From an uncultured Eubacteriales bacterium (GTDB lineage Bacteria > Bacillota > Clostridia > Oscillospirales > Oscillospiraceae), in NCBI GenBank assembly GCA_900556935.1, contig USQL01000064.1:1-12854 (forward strand): a stretch of 12,854 nt of DNA, given 5' to 3'. Within the stretch, counting starts at the first letter, position 1; the number at the start of each line of letters is the position of its first letter. The position numbers were made by a program, and so were the translations under genes. The notes under the pieces are model-generated. The model had not been told where the DNA came from, made no database searches, and saw nothing but the letters and a program-made list of their open reading frames with translations. Shown in pieces: positions 1 to 6,819 of this stretch.

Positions 1-52
1 CCATTCAAATGACAGTGTCCAGAAAACCGGGTATATAGGTCTCTTTCATACG

Positions 53-208
53 CTAGCGCTCCGCGCTGCCCACGTTACCCTTGCGGATTTTTTCAAATCG
101 GAACCGAATCCATTCACGGGTCAGGACTGGCTTTTTCAGTTCTTCTGTTGGGGCGTACCTGCCCCAAACCCTGCTAAAAGTGCGTGCGACAAACTGAAAT
201 TTATAAGC
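53..208 (-). other. Start-less 51-codon open frame, possible gene remnant or repeat
   Basis: Reading on the minus strand, 51 codons are open between a TAA at 209-211 and a TAG at 53-55. No ATG or TTG lies in the frame and the only GTG is six codons from the end, so it cannot be an ordinary complete gene. The C-terminal part is basic and aromatic (TREWIRFRFEKIRKGNVG), which looks protein-like, but no domain is recognised. It may be a decayed gene tail or part of a dispersed repeat that happens to be open. Nothing else is seen in bases 1-235 beyond an AT-rich patch at about 196-235. Confidence 0.2.
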
Positions 209-239
209 TTACATATTTTCTATAATTGTATATAGCACA

Positions 240-278
240 AAAGGCAGGATACCGCCGCCATGGTGATACCCTGCCTTT
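240..278. terminator. Stem-loop, possible terminator
   Basis: AAAGGCAGG at 240-248 pairs with CCTGCCTTT at 270-278 around a 21-base loop that can pair further internally (ATACC with GGTGAT). On the minus strand the stem is followed by only a short T stretch (TTTTG), so termination strength is doubtful. It is the second hairpin downstream of the tRNA gene and may be a backup terminator. Confidence 0.4.
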
Positions 279-331
279 GTTCGTTCATGTTTACCGTTCC
301 GAGTAATCCTTCCTCAAAACCTCTGATAAAC

Positions 332-375
332 AAAAAACGCACCCGAACCCTTTTTTGTAAAGAATCGGGTTCGAG
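332..375 (-). terminator. Likely terminator of the tRNA-Val gene
   Basis: On the minus strand CTCGAACCC (375-367) pairs with GGGTTCGGG (350-342), nine pairs including one G-T that would be a C-A mismatch on the plus strand. A run of six T follows at 337-332, with GTGCG in between. It begins 12 bases after the encoded CCA end of the tRNA. The T-run is slightly detached from the stem, so this is a probable rather than textbook terminator. Confidence 0.55.
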
Positions 376-386
376 TACGAACTGTA

Positions 387-463
387 TGGTGGACGATATA
401 GGACTCGAACCTATGACCTTCCGCACGTCAAGCGGATGCTCTAGCCAGCTGAGCTAATCGTCC
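387..463 (-). tRNA. tRNA-Val, anticodon GAC, CCA end encoded
   Basis: The minus strand folds as a full cloverleaf. The acceptor stem is GGACGAT/ATCGTCC, the D stem GCTC/GAGC, and the anticodon stem TCCGC/GCGGA with loop TTGACGT. The T arm is ATAGG/CCTAT around loop TTCGAGT. The anticodon GAC (plus-strand gtc at 427-429) reads valine codons GUC and GUU. The discriminator base is A at 390, as expected for tRNA-Val, and CCA is encoded at 389-387. It stands alone, with a consensus promoter upstream and hairpins downstream, so it is probably transcribed as a single-gene unit. Confidence 0.96.
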
Positions 464-498
464 GTGTGTTTCAAGCAGCGTCGCTCGGAACAGTTAGG

Positions 499-527
499 AT
501 TATATCGCATATGGGAGAAAAAGTCAA
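499..527 (-). promoter_or_regulatory. Sigma-A promoter of tRNA-Val
   Basis: On the minus strand TTGACT (527-522) is followed after exactly 17 bases by TATAAT (504-499). Transcription would start near 492, about 30 bases before the mature tRNA 5' end at 463. This is the nearest consensus promoter and points directly at the tRNA. Confidence 0.8.
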
Positions 528-575
528 GAACTATTTTGCGGTTTTTGAAAATAATTTTTAGAGCTTCTCTTTGCC

Positions 576-602
576 CCTCATTCCGCCCCCAGGGCGGTGA
601 GG
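576..602 (-). other. Stem-loop across the lipoprotein stop codon
   Basis: CCTCA (576-580) and CCGCCC (583-588) pair with GGGCGG (592-597) and TGAGG (598-602), leaving a two-base bulge and a three-base loop. The TGA stop of the lipoprotein gene (578-580) lies inside the stem. No T-run follows on the minus strand, so it is better viewed as an mRNA-end structure than as a proven intrinsic terminator. Confidence 0.35.
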
Positions 603-1087
603 AGGGTGGTCATGATCTGGGTGCAGGAATCAGGCCAGGGGTAGCTGTCGGTTTCAAAGCCGGCACTGGACATCAGGTCCTGGGCGTTACTGCCGGTGAG
701 GGCATCGTAGTCCTCCCGAATCAGGGTGAACTTCCGGGCGGTCTCCTGTGCATCCTTCCCCCGCTCCCAGGCGCTCAGGGCGGAGAGCATCTCGTTTTCG
801 CTTAACCCGGTTGCCTTGCACCAGTCCAGGAGCTTTGCGGTATAGGGCACGGCGGTTAGGGAGCATCCGGCGGTGCCGGGGAAGACATTGTCCTCAATCT
901 GGTCCAGGATTTTTACCAGGTCCTCTTTTCCCTGGGTCTGGACGGTGGCAACGGTGGCCTTGGTCTGGGCCTCCGGCATGGTGGCCGCGGTAGAGGCGGC
1001 GGGGGCGGTGGTGGACTGGCAGGCCGTCATGGTAAAACACAGCAGGCATGCCGCGGCGGCAACCCCCAGCTTCTCAAATCTATGCAT
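578..1087 (-). CDS. Small secreted lipoprotein of unknown function
   Basis: The protein has 169 residues. Its N-terminus is a lipoprotein signal: basic MHRFEK, a hydrophobic stretch to about residue 20, then MTAC with the lipidated cysteine at position 23. Residues 24-50 form a Thr/Ala/Gln-rich linker, and the rest is a small domain with DQIEDNVFPGTAGCSL near its start and a C-terminal YPWPDS patch. I recognise no domain or enzyme family. It is expected to be anchored outside the cytoplasmic membrane. The ATG at 1087 is chosen because GGAGG lies eight bases upstream; a TTG five codons earlier overlaps that ribosome site. It has its own promoter at 1157-1184 and lies downstream of lysR on the same strand, with no clear terminator between, so some read-through is possible. 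The gene is confident; the function is unknown. Confidence 0.85.
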   Translation of the reverse strand: MHRFEKLGVAAAACLLCFTMTACQSTTAPAASTAATMPEAQTKATVATVQTQGKEDLVKILDQIEDNVFPGTAGCSLTAVPYTAKLLDWCKATGLSENEMLSALSAWERGKDAQETARKFTLIREDYDALTGSNAQDLMSSAGFETDSYPWPDSCTQIMTTLLTALGAE

Positions 1088-1156
1088 TCTGTTTTCCTCC
1101 AAACAGGTATCATTTCGGTTACGTCTTGGTTACATAATACCAAGCTCACAAGATGC

Positions 1157-1184
1157 ATTATACAGATTTCCGTCATAAAATCAA
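1157..1184 (-). promoter_or_regulatory. Sigma-A promoter of the lipoprotein gene
   Basis: On the minus strand TTGATT (1184-1179) and a perfect TATAAT (1162-1157) are separated by 16 bases. Transcription would start near 1150, giving a leader of about 63 bases before the ATG at 1087. It lies in an AT-rich gap of 189 bases between lysR and the lipoprotein gene. Confidence 0.65.
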
Positions 1185-1276
1185 CTGCTTTAAGAAAACA
1201 TTTACCATTTTTCCACAGGATGCCCAAAAGAGGATGCGGTTGACAGTAACAATTCTGTTTATTTTTGTAACATTTG

Positions 1277-2176
1277 TTATCTATCCTCCCGCAATGCCTT
1301 TCGAAACCTTGCCAGGGCCGGGTTTCGGTTGTCCCCGCGCCACACCGCCACAATCTCCTCTACCTCCTTCTCCCCCTCCAAGGGTACAAAGCGGAGATTG
1401 TCCGGGTTATAGAGCTTGGTGGTGCAGTAGTCCGGCAAAATGGAGATGCCCTCCTCGGAGGCCACCATCATTAAAATACTCTCCGCATCGGAGGAGCGGA
1501 ACAGAATATTGGGCTTGTACCCCGCCTGCCGGTACAGCTCCATATAAAACGCGTCGCCGTAGGACTCCATGTCCGCCGAAGGGGACATATAGAGGATGTT
1601 CTCCCCCATGAGCTCCTGCCGCCGCAGACGTTCCCGGCCCGCCAGCCGGTGCCCCTGGTATAGGGCCACCACCAGCCGCACCTGCTCCACCGGGAAGCAC
1701 TCCACCTCGTCGTTCTGCTTCAGGTTGGTGGAGTCCCAGGTGAAGACCATATCGTAGGCCCCGCTGAGGACCCCCGCCGCCAGGACATCCGCCGAGCAGC
1801 GGTAGAAGCTCACCAGCACATTGGGATTGGCCCTGTGAAAGCGCTGCACCCAGACGGACAGGTCGCTGCGCTCATACCCGCAGACATAGCCGATTTTCAG
1901 ATTGCCGGACAGGCCCATGGCAGCCCCGTGGGTCAGCTCCACCGCCCGGTTCATCTGCTCCAGAATCCCCCTGGCCTCCGCCAGGAAGGTCTCCCCCGCC
2001 CCGGTCAGGGCCACCGGGCGGGTGGTTCTGTCAAACAGGGTGCAGCCCAAAGTCTGCTCCAGCAGGCGAATCTGCTGGGTGATGGCCGTCTGGGAGATGT
2101 AAAACTGCTCCGCCGCCTTGGTAAAGCTCCGGTTCTCCGCCGCGGCCACAAAGTATTTCAGCTGGTTTTGATTCAT
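1277..2176 (-). CDS. LysR-family transcriptional regulator
   Basis: A 299-residue protein, the normal LysR length. Residues 1-60 form the winged helix-turn-helix: MNQNQLKYF, then NRSFTKAAEQFYISQTAIT and the LLEQTLGCTLFDR wing, all typical of the family. A linker helix follows at about 60-90. Residues 90-295 form the two-lobed effector domain (GNLKIGY near 90, ISILPDY in the C-terminal part). ATG at 2176 is chosen because AGAGGG lies just upstream; an ATG six codons earlier has no ribosome site. It is divergent from the sodium-coupled transporter at 2289, the classic arrangement for a LysR protein that activates its neighbour and represses itself. The co-inducer is unknown; the transporter's substrate, perhaps an amino acid, is an obvious candidate. 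Confidence 0.95.
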   Translation of the reverse strand: MNQNQLKYFVAAAENRSFTKAAEQFYISQTAITQQIRLLEQTLGCTLFDRTTRPVALTGAGETFLAEARGILEQMNRAVELTHGAAMGLSGNLKIGYVCGYERSDLSVWVQRFHRANPNVLVSFYRCSADVLAAGVLSGAYDMVFTWDSTNLKQNDEVECFPVEQVRLVVALYQGHRLAGRERLRRQELMGENILYMSPSADMESYGDAFYMELYRQAGYKPNILFRSSDAESILMMVASEEGISILPDYCTTKLYNPDNLRFVPLEGEKEVEEIVAVWRGDNRNPALARFRKALREDR

Positions 2177-2192
2177 GCTACTGCCCTCTAAC

Positions 2193-2207
2193 ATAAGTTT
2201 TTCTTAT
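2193..2207. promoter_or_regulatory. Probable LysR operator (T-N11-A palindrome)
   Basis: ATAAG-N5-CTTAT is a perfect palindrome containing the T-N11-A signature (T2194, A2206). Its centre at 2200 lies about 64 bases upstream of the predicted transporter start near 2264, the usual recognition-site position for LysR activators. It also overlaps the -10 and start region of the lysR promoter, which fits autorepression. Binding is inferred from pattern and position. Confidence 0.6.
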
Positions 2208-2235
2208 TATAGTATGGGGGATATGCCGTTGTCAA
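2206..2235 (-). promoter_or_regulatory. Sigma-A promoter of the lysR gene
   Basis: On the minus strand a perfect TTGACA (2235-2230) and a perfect TATAAT (2211-2206) are separated by 18 bases. Transcription would start near 2199, within the LysR palindrome. Its -35 occupies the same bases as the -35 of the divergent transporter promoter. Confidence 0.75.
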
Positions 2236-2257
2236 CCGTTGGAATCTGCGTTAAAAT
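2229..2257 (+). promoter_or_regulatory. Sigma-A promoter of the NSS transporter
   Basis: TTGTCA (2229-2234) and TAAAAT (2252-2257) are separated by 17 bases, pointing at the transporter start at 2289 with a leader of about 25 bases. The -35 is the near-palindromic TTGTCAA, read on the other strand as TTGACAA by the lysR promoter. Confidence 0.65.
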
Positions 2258-2288
2258 AGAGCCACTTCGCAAAAGAGAGGAATATAGA

Positions 2289-3644
2289 ATGGAACGAGAG
2301 TCTTTTAAATCCCGCTTAGGGTTTCTGCTTGTCAGCGCGGGCTGCGCCGTAGGCATCGGAAACGTATGGAAATTTCCCTATGTGGTGGGTCAGAACGGCG
2401 GCGGCTGGTTTGTGCTGCTGTATCTGCTGTTTTTGGTGATTATGGGTCTTCCGGTGCTGACCATGGAGCTGGCCGTTGGCCGGGCCAGCCGGAAAAGCGC
2501 CGTCCAGGGCTACAAGGCCCTGGAGCAAAAGGGCAGCAAATGGCACATCCACGGCTGGTTTGCCATCCTGGGCTGCTACCTGCTGATGATGTACTACACC
2601 ACCGTCTCCGGCTGGATGCTCAGCTACTTCTATAAGTTCGCCACCGGGAAATTCGTCTCCGGCATGGACTCTGCCCAGTGCGGAGAAGTGTTCTCCAATA
2701 TGCTGGCAAACCCCGGGGAGATGGGCTTCTGGATGGCGGCTACCGTCCTGCTGGGCTTTCTGATTTGCAGCCGGGGGCTGCGCAACGGCCTGGAGAAAAT
2801 CAGCAAATTTATGATGACCGGGCTGCTGCTGCTGATTGTGGTGCTTGCCGTCCACAGCTTTACCCTCAGCGGTGCCGGGGAGGGGCTCCGGTTCTATCTG
2901 GTGCCCAACGCCGAAAACGTGAAAGCCGCGGGGCTTGGCAATGTGGTCAGCGCCGCCATGAATCAATCCTTCTTCACCCTGAGCCTGGGCGTGGCCGCCA
3001 TGGAGATTTTCGGCAGCTACATGAGCAAGGACAATACCCTTTTGAGCGAGGGTGCCCGCATCTGCGCTCTGGATACCTTTGTGGCCCTGGTGGCCGGTCT
3101 CATCATCTTCCCCGCATGCTTTAGCTACGGGGTGGAGGTCAACGCGGGCCCCAGCCTGATTTTCATCACCCTGCCCAATGTCTTCGTAAACATGGCCGGG
3201 GGCCGGGTGTGGGGAAGCCTGTTCTTCCTGTTTATGACCTTCGCCAGCTTCTCCACGGTGATTGCCGTGTTTGAAAACCTCATGTCCTTCTGTATGGACA
3301 CCCTGGGCTGGAGCCGGAAAAAGGCGGCCATTGCCAACTGTGTCTTCGTGCTGCTTGCCAGCCTCCCCTGCGTGCTGGGCTACAACCTGTGGAGCAATCT
3401 CCACCTCATCGGTGGCCGGGACGTGCTGGACAGCGAGGATTTCCTGGTCAGCAACCTTCTGCTCCCCCTGGGCTCCCTGGTGTACCTGCTGTTCTGCGTC
3501 ACCAAATGGGGCTGGGGCTTTGAAAACTACCAGGCCGAAGCCAACACCGGCAAGGGCCTGCGGGTAAAGAGCTGGATGAAGTACTACTTCCGCTTTGTCC
3601 TTCCGGTGCTGATTCTGGTAATTCTTATCCAGGGGCTGCTGTAA
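2289..3644 (+). CDS. Sodium-dependent transporter, NSS/SNF (SLC6-like) family
   Basis: A 451-residue polytopic membrane protein, the usual size for bacterial NSS carriers such as MhsT. The signature unwound helix 1 is present: GNVWKFPY at 24-31 and NGGG at 36-39, which bind Na+ and the substrate carboxylate in LeuT-type proteins. The helix-6 region SFFTLSLG and the VNAGPSLIFITLP stretch are also typical. About 11 membrane segments are expected. The family imports amino acids or related amines with Na+; the substrate here cannot be read from sequence. ATG at 2289 is chosen because GAGAGG lies upstream and the protein then begins as family members do; the frame is open back to 2175, but that extension crosses the promoter. 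Probably activated by the divergent LysR protein. A strong terminator follows. Confidence 0.95.
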   Translation: MERESFKSRLGFLLVSAGCAVGIGNVWKFPYVVGQNGGGWFVLLYLLFLVIMGLPVLTMELAVGRASRKSAVQGYKALEQKGSKWHIHGWFAILGCYLLMMYYTTVSGWMLSYFYKFATGKFVSGMDSAQCGEVFSNMLANPGEMGFWMAATVLLGFLICSRGLRNGLEKISKFMMTGLLLLIVVLAVHSFTLSGAGEGLRFYLVPNAENVKAAGLGNVVSAAMNQSFFTLSLGVAAMEIFGSYMSKDNTLLSEGARICALDTFVALVAGLIIFPACFSYGVEVNAGPSLIFITLPNVFVNMAGGRVWGSLFFLFMTFASFSTVIAVFENLMSFCMDTLGWSRKKAAIANCVFVLLASLPCVLGYNLWSNLHLIGGRDVLDSEDFLVSNLLLPLGSLVYLLFCVTKWGWGFENYQAEANTGKGLRVKSWMKYYFRFVLPVLILVILIQGLL

Positions 3645-3660
3645 CGCCAAAACACGTGTC

Positions 3661-3700
3661 AAAATGAGCCGTTCTGCTTTTGCAGCGCGGCTCATTTTTT
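3661..3700. terminator. Bidirectional intrinsic terminator between converging genes
   Basis: AAAATGAGCCG (3661-3671) pairs perfectly with CGGCTCATTTT (3688-3698), and an inner CTGC-TTTT-GCAG hairpin (3674-3685) caps it. The plus strand ends in six T and the minus strand in four T. It lies between the stops of the NSS transporter (3644) and the MATE gene (3705) and should serve both. Confidence 0.88.
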
Positions 3701-3704
3701 GACT

Positions 3705-5057
3705 TTATTCCGCTTTTTTCACCAGCCCCGCCAGATCCTTCATCCACAGGGCGATAAACGCCAGCCCCGCGGCAATCCAGGAGGCGATGTAAATCCAGAC
3801 GATGCAACGCATGGTTTCAAACCGGGGAAGCACCAAAAGGATGCCGATAACCCGGGTCAGGCAGATGGTGGCAAGAGTGGTCACCATGGGCTTTACCGTG
3901 TTGCCCGTGCCGCAGCAGGCGCCGGACAGGGCCTCGGCGATGGCGTAGAAGAGGAAAAAGGGGGCCATGAGCCGGGTGTATTCCCCCACCAGCGGGGCCA
4001 GGAGTGCCGCGTCCCGGGCGGAGACGAACCAGGCGGTGATGGGCCCCGCGAAGAAGAACAACACCGTGCTGACCGCCGCCACCGCGCCTACGGACAGAAG
4101 GGTGCCCGCCAGAACGCCGGTTTTGATGCGCTCCCGGTTTCCCGCCCCAAGGTTCTGGGCGGTAAAGGTGGTGAGGGCCGGGCCCATGGAGTCGGCCAGG
4201 AGCCAGATGAGCATATCCTCCTTGTCGCAGATGCCCCAGGCGGCAATCTGGGCGGTGCCCATGGTGTTGACCCCCGCCTGGACAATGGAATTGGCAATGG
4301 GAAACAGCATGGCCTGCAGCGCCAGGGGGAAGCCGGTTTTCAGCATCTGGGCCATGTGCTCCCCACAGAAATGGGGCACCCACAGGGGCTTTTCCCGCTG
4401 CTCCCCCAGGGTTCTTTGCAGCATGGAGAAGGTCAGCACCACGCTGACAACCTGGGAAAATACCGTGGCCGCGGCGGCACCGGCAACGCCCATTTGCAGC
4501 ACGCCCACCAGCAGCATGTCCCCCAGGATATTGATGCCCGCGCAGCAGACCAGGGCGTACAGGGGCCTTTTGGAATCCCCATAGGCCCGGAGGATGCCCG
4601 CCGCCATATTGTAGAGGACCATGGACCAGATGCCGCCAAAATAGATTCTCGTATAGGTGCCGGCCCTGTCCCAGATTTCCTCCGGGACGGACATGAGCCG
4701 CAGCATCCAGGGGGTCAGCAGCACGCCGCCTACGGAGCACACCAGCCCCAAAAGCATGGCAACGGTACAGGCGGTGCGGATGGAGCAGTTCAGCTCCTCC
4801 TCCTTTCCGCCTCCAAAATAGCCAGAAATCAGGATGGTGGCCCCGGCTGCCAGGCCGTTCATGAAATTTAAGGGGAATTTAAACAGGGTATGCACAGAGT
4901 CGATGGCCGCCAGCCCCAGCTGGCCCGTAAACTGGCCCACCACAACGGAGTCCACCGTGACATAGAGCTGCTGAATCAGGCTCCCGGCCAGAATGGGCAG
5001 CACAAAGAGCAGCAGACCCTTGACCACATTTCCCCGAATCAGGGTATGCTTTTCCAT
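3705..5057 (-). CDS. MATE family efflux transporter
   Basis: A 450-residue polytopic protein of normal MATE length, with two repeated halves and about 12 membrane segments. Family features include a first helix followed by QQLYVTVDSVVVGQF, AAGATILISGYFGGG, GILRAYGDSKRPLYAL in the first half, and the GCCGTGNTVKPM segment in the second half. MATE proteins export small, often cationic, organic compounds using Na+ or H+ gradients. ATG at 5057 lies one base past the TAG of the upstream ATPase gene and its weak GGGAAG ribosome site is inside that gene, so it is the last cistron of the riboswitch operon and probably translationally coupled. A longer frame to 5234 would overlap the ATPase gene and is rejected. 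The exported substrate is unknown; placement suggests a compound linked to the importer's cargo. Confidence 0.93.
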   Translation of the reverse strand: MEKHTLIRGNVVKGLLLFVLPILAGSLIQQLYVTVDSVVVGQFTGQLGLAAIDSVHTLFKFPLNFMNGLAAGATILISGYFGGGKEEELNCSIRTACTVAMLLGLVCSVGGVLLTPWMLRLMSVPEEIWDRAGTYTRIYFGGIWSMVLYNMAAGILRAYGDSKRPLYALVCCAGINILGDMLLVGVLQMGVAGAAAATVFSQVVSVVLTFSMLQRTLGEQREKPLWVPHFCGEHMAQMLKTGFPLALQAMLFPIANSIVQAGVNTMGTAQIAAWGICDKEDMLIWLLADSMGPALTTFTAQNLGAGNRERIKTGVLAGTLLSVGAVAAVSTVLFFFAGPITAWFVSARDAALLAPLVGEYTRLMAPFFLFYAIAEALSGACCGTGNTVKPMVTTLATICLTRVIGILLVLPRFETMRCIVWIYIASWIAAGLAFIALWMKDLAGLVKKAE

Positions 5058-5058
5058 G

Positions 5059-6033
5059 CTACTTCCCGCCATTCCTGTCAAAAAGATGGCAGGCGACCTG
5101 GTGGTCCTGCTCCACCCGGTGCAGCTGAGGCCGTTCCCTTTCGCAGCGCTCTTCCGCGCAGGGGCAGCGCCCCCGGAAGGGACAGCCTCTGGGGACCTCC
5201 AAGGGGCTGGGAGGCTCCCCCTCAATGCTCTCAATGGGTTTGGAAAAATCCATATTCACGTCGAAAACCGAAGAAATCAGGGCTTTTGTATAGGGATGCA
5301 GCGCCTTTTCTCCCAGGTTTTCCGCCGGCATCACCTCCACCAGATTTCCTAAGTACATCACCGCCACCTGATGGGCCATGGAGCGGACCAGGGCGATATC
5401 GTGGCAGATAAAGGCAATGGTGATGTTCTTCTCCTTTTGGAGCCTGGTAATCAGCTCGATAATGCTTTTCTGAACGGAAACATCCAGGGCCGCCGTGGCC
5501 TCATCCAGAATGAGCACCTCCGGCTCCAGGGCCAGCGCCCGGGCAATGCCCACCCGCTGCCGCTGACCGCCGGACATATTATGGGGGTACCGGTCGGCAA
5601 AGTCCCCGGGAAGCTCCACCATTTCCAGCAGACGGCGACAGGCCGCGTCCTTTTCACTTTTGGAAATGCGGCCAAAGTTTAGCAGGGGCTCACAGACAAT
5701 GTCCCGGATTTTCATCTTGGGGTTAAAGGAGTCGCTGGGGTCCTGAAACACCATCTGAATATGCTGGCGGTTCTGCCGCAATTCCTCTCCCCTGAGCTTG
5801 GTAATATCCTGGCCCCGGTAGAGGATTTCCCCCTCGGAGGGGGTGTCCAGGGAGACCAGAAAGCGCGCAAAGGTGGATTTGCCGCAGCCGGACTCGCCCA
5901 CCAGGCCTAAGGTCTTTCCCTTATAGAATTTGAGGCTGATATCATTGTTGGCTATCAGGGTTCTGCCGCCGGAGGCGGGGAAGCGGCGGGTGACATGCCG
6001 GGCCTCCAGAACCACTTCGTCATTTTCAAACAT
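5059..6033 (-). CDS. ABC transporter ATPase, OppF/DppF-like
   Basis: A 324-residue ATPase of the peptide/nickel importer class. Walker A is GESGCGKST (46-54), Q-loop Gln at 97, signature MSGGQ (153-157), Walker B LILDEA with D177 and E178, H-loop His211. HPYTKALISS near 246 marks the family C-terminal extension, and cysteines 284, 290, 297 and 315 (GCPFRGRC, then ERC, then VAC) match the C-x5-C-x6-C-x17-C set that holds an iron-sulfur cluster in related proteins; C292 is extra. It powers uptake with the second ATPase at 6026. ATG at 6033 has GGAGG nearby and overlaps the end of that upstream gene by eight bases, implying coupling. Substrate is not readable from an ATPase. Confidence 0.95.
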   Translation of the reverse strand: MFENDEVVLEARHVTRRFPASGGRTLIANNDISLKFYKGKTLGLVGESGCGKSTFARFLVSLDTPSEGEILYRGQDITKLRGEELRQNRQHIQMVFQDPSDSFNPKMKIRDIVCEPLLNFGRISKSEKDAACRRLLEMVELPGDFADRYPHNMSGGQRQRVGIARALALEPEVLILDEATAALDVSVQKSIIELITRLQKEKNITIAFICHDIALVRSMAHQVAVMYLGNLVEVMPAENLGEKALHPYTKALISSVFDVNMDFSKPIESIEGEPPSPLEVPRGCPFRGRCPCAEERCERERPQLHRVEQDHQVACHLFDRNGGK

Positions 6034-6808
6034 ACGGCTTTCCTCCCATAGAAGGTACCGCCTCCAGAAGGGAGCGGGTATATGCATTCTCGGAACGGTG
6101 CAGAATGTAATCCCGATTTCCCCGGTCCTCCACTCTGCCATCCTTCATTACCACGATATAGTCCGACATATAGGCCGCCACGCCCAGGTTATGGGTGACG
6201 ACGATAATGCCGGTGCCGTAGGTATCCCGCAAATCCATCATCTGCCTTACAATCTGGGTCTGGGTGGTCACATCCAGGGCAGAGGTGGGCTCATCGGCCA
6301 GCAGAAGCTTTGGCTGATAGGTCATGCCCATGGCGATGCCCACCCGCTGGCACATGCCGCCGGAGAGCTGGAAGGGGTAGGAGCGCATTACATTGTCCGG
6401 GCTGGGCAGACACATTTTTCCCAGCATCTCCTCGCCCTTCTTCCAGGCATCCTTTTTGGAAATCTTTTCGTGGGTCCGCAGATACTCCGTGAACACCTCC
6501 CCCACCCTCCGGGTGGGGTTCATCATGGCACCGCTGTCCTGGAAAATCATGGAGATTTCGGTGCCCCGCAGAAGCCGCCACTGCTCCGGACTATAGGATA
6601 AAAGGGAGTTTCCATTGAACAGAACGTCTCCCTTTTCCATTCTGCCGCCCCCGGGGAGCAGCCCCAGCACCGCCCGAATGACCGTTGTTTTTCCACTGCC
6701 GGATTCGCCCACCAGGCTGACAATCTGCCCCTTCTCCATGGAAAGGTCAAAGTCCCGCACCGCGGGTACCCCTTTGTAGGAAACCGTCATATTTTCAATT
6801 TTCAGCAT
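6026..6808 (-). CDS. ABC transporter ATPase, OppD/DppD/NikD-like (short form)
   Basis: A 260-residue ATPase. Walker A is GESGSGKTT (34-42), Q-loop Gln at 90, signature LSGGM (148-152), Walker B LLLADE with D172 and E173, H-loop His206. Two small departures are seen: the signature continues MCQRVG instead of the usual MRQRV, and the residue after the H-loop histidine is Asn rather than Asp. It lacks the C-terminal extension with cysteines found in OppD/DppD (around 330 residues), so in length it resembles NikD. AAGGAGG sits just before the ATG, and that ribosome site overlaps the stop region of the permease gene 11 bases upstream. It should pair with the ATPase at 5059 to drive the two permeases. 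Confidence 0.95.
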   Translation of the reverse strand: MLKIENMTVSYKGVPAVRDFDLSMEKGQIVSLVGESGSGKTTVIRAVLGLLPGGGRMEKGDVLFNGNSLLSYSPEQWRLLRGTEISMIFQDSGAMMNPTRRVGEVFTEYLRTHEKISKKDAWKKGEEMLGKMCLPSPDNVMRSYPFQLSGGMCQRVGIAMGMTYQPKLLLADEPTSALDVTTQTQIVRQMMDLRDTYGTGIIVVTHNLGVAAYMSDYIVVMKDGRVEDRGNRDYILHRSENAYTRSLLEAVPSMGGKPYV

Positions 6809-6819
6809 TTGGGGCCTCC

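Noticed and set aside
1242..1276. TTGACA and GTAAC/GTTAC inverted repeats downstream of lysR, as a plus-strand promoter or a terminator
   Set aside because: No acceptable -10 lies at the right distance, no plus-strand gene follows, and the repeats do not form a stem with a T-run.
2175..2288. N-terminal extension of the NSS transporter
   Set aside because: It would cover the lysR start and both promoters; ATG at 2289 has a good ribosome site and gives the usual family N-terminus.
2316..3695. Long minus-strand open frame opposite the NSS transporter gene
   Set aside because: Its product is rich in His, Gln, Gly and Ala with no fold or family character, and it mirrors a clear transporter gene; this is the usual shadow of GC-rich third codon positions.
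3699..4871. Long plus-strand open frame opposite the MATE gene
   Set aside because: Low-complexity Gly/His/Gln composition and no ribosome site; the opposite strand encodes a recognisable MATE protein.
5058..5234. N-terminal extension of the MATE protein
   Set aside because: It overlaps the C-terminal part of the ATPase gene, and the ATG at 5057 begins a normal-length MATE protein.
5930..6601. Plus-strand open frame across the two ATPase genes
   Set aside because: It spans the overlap of two genuine genes on the other strand and has no domain features.
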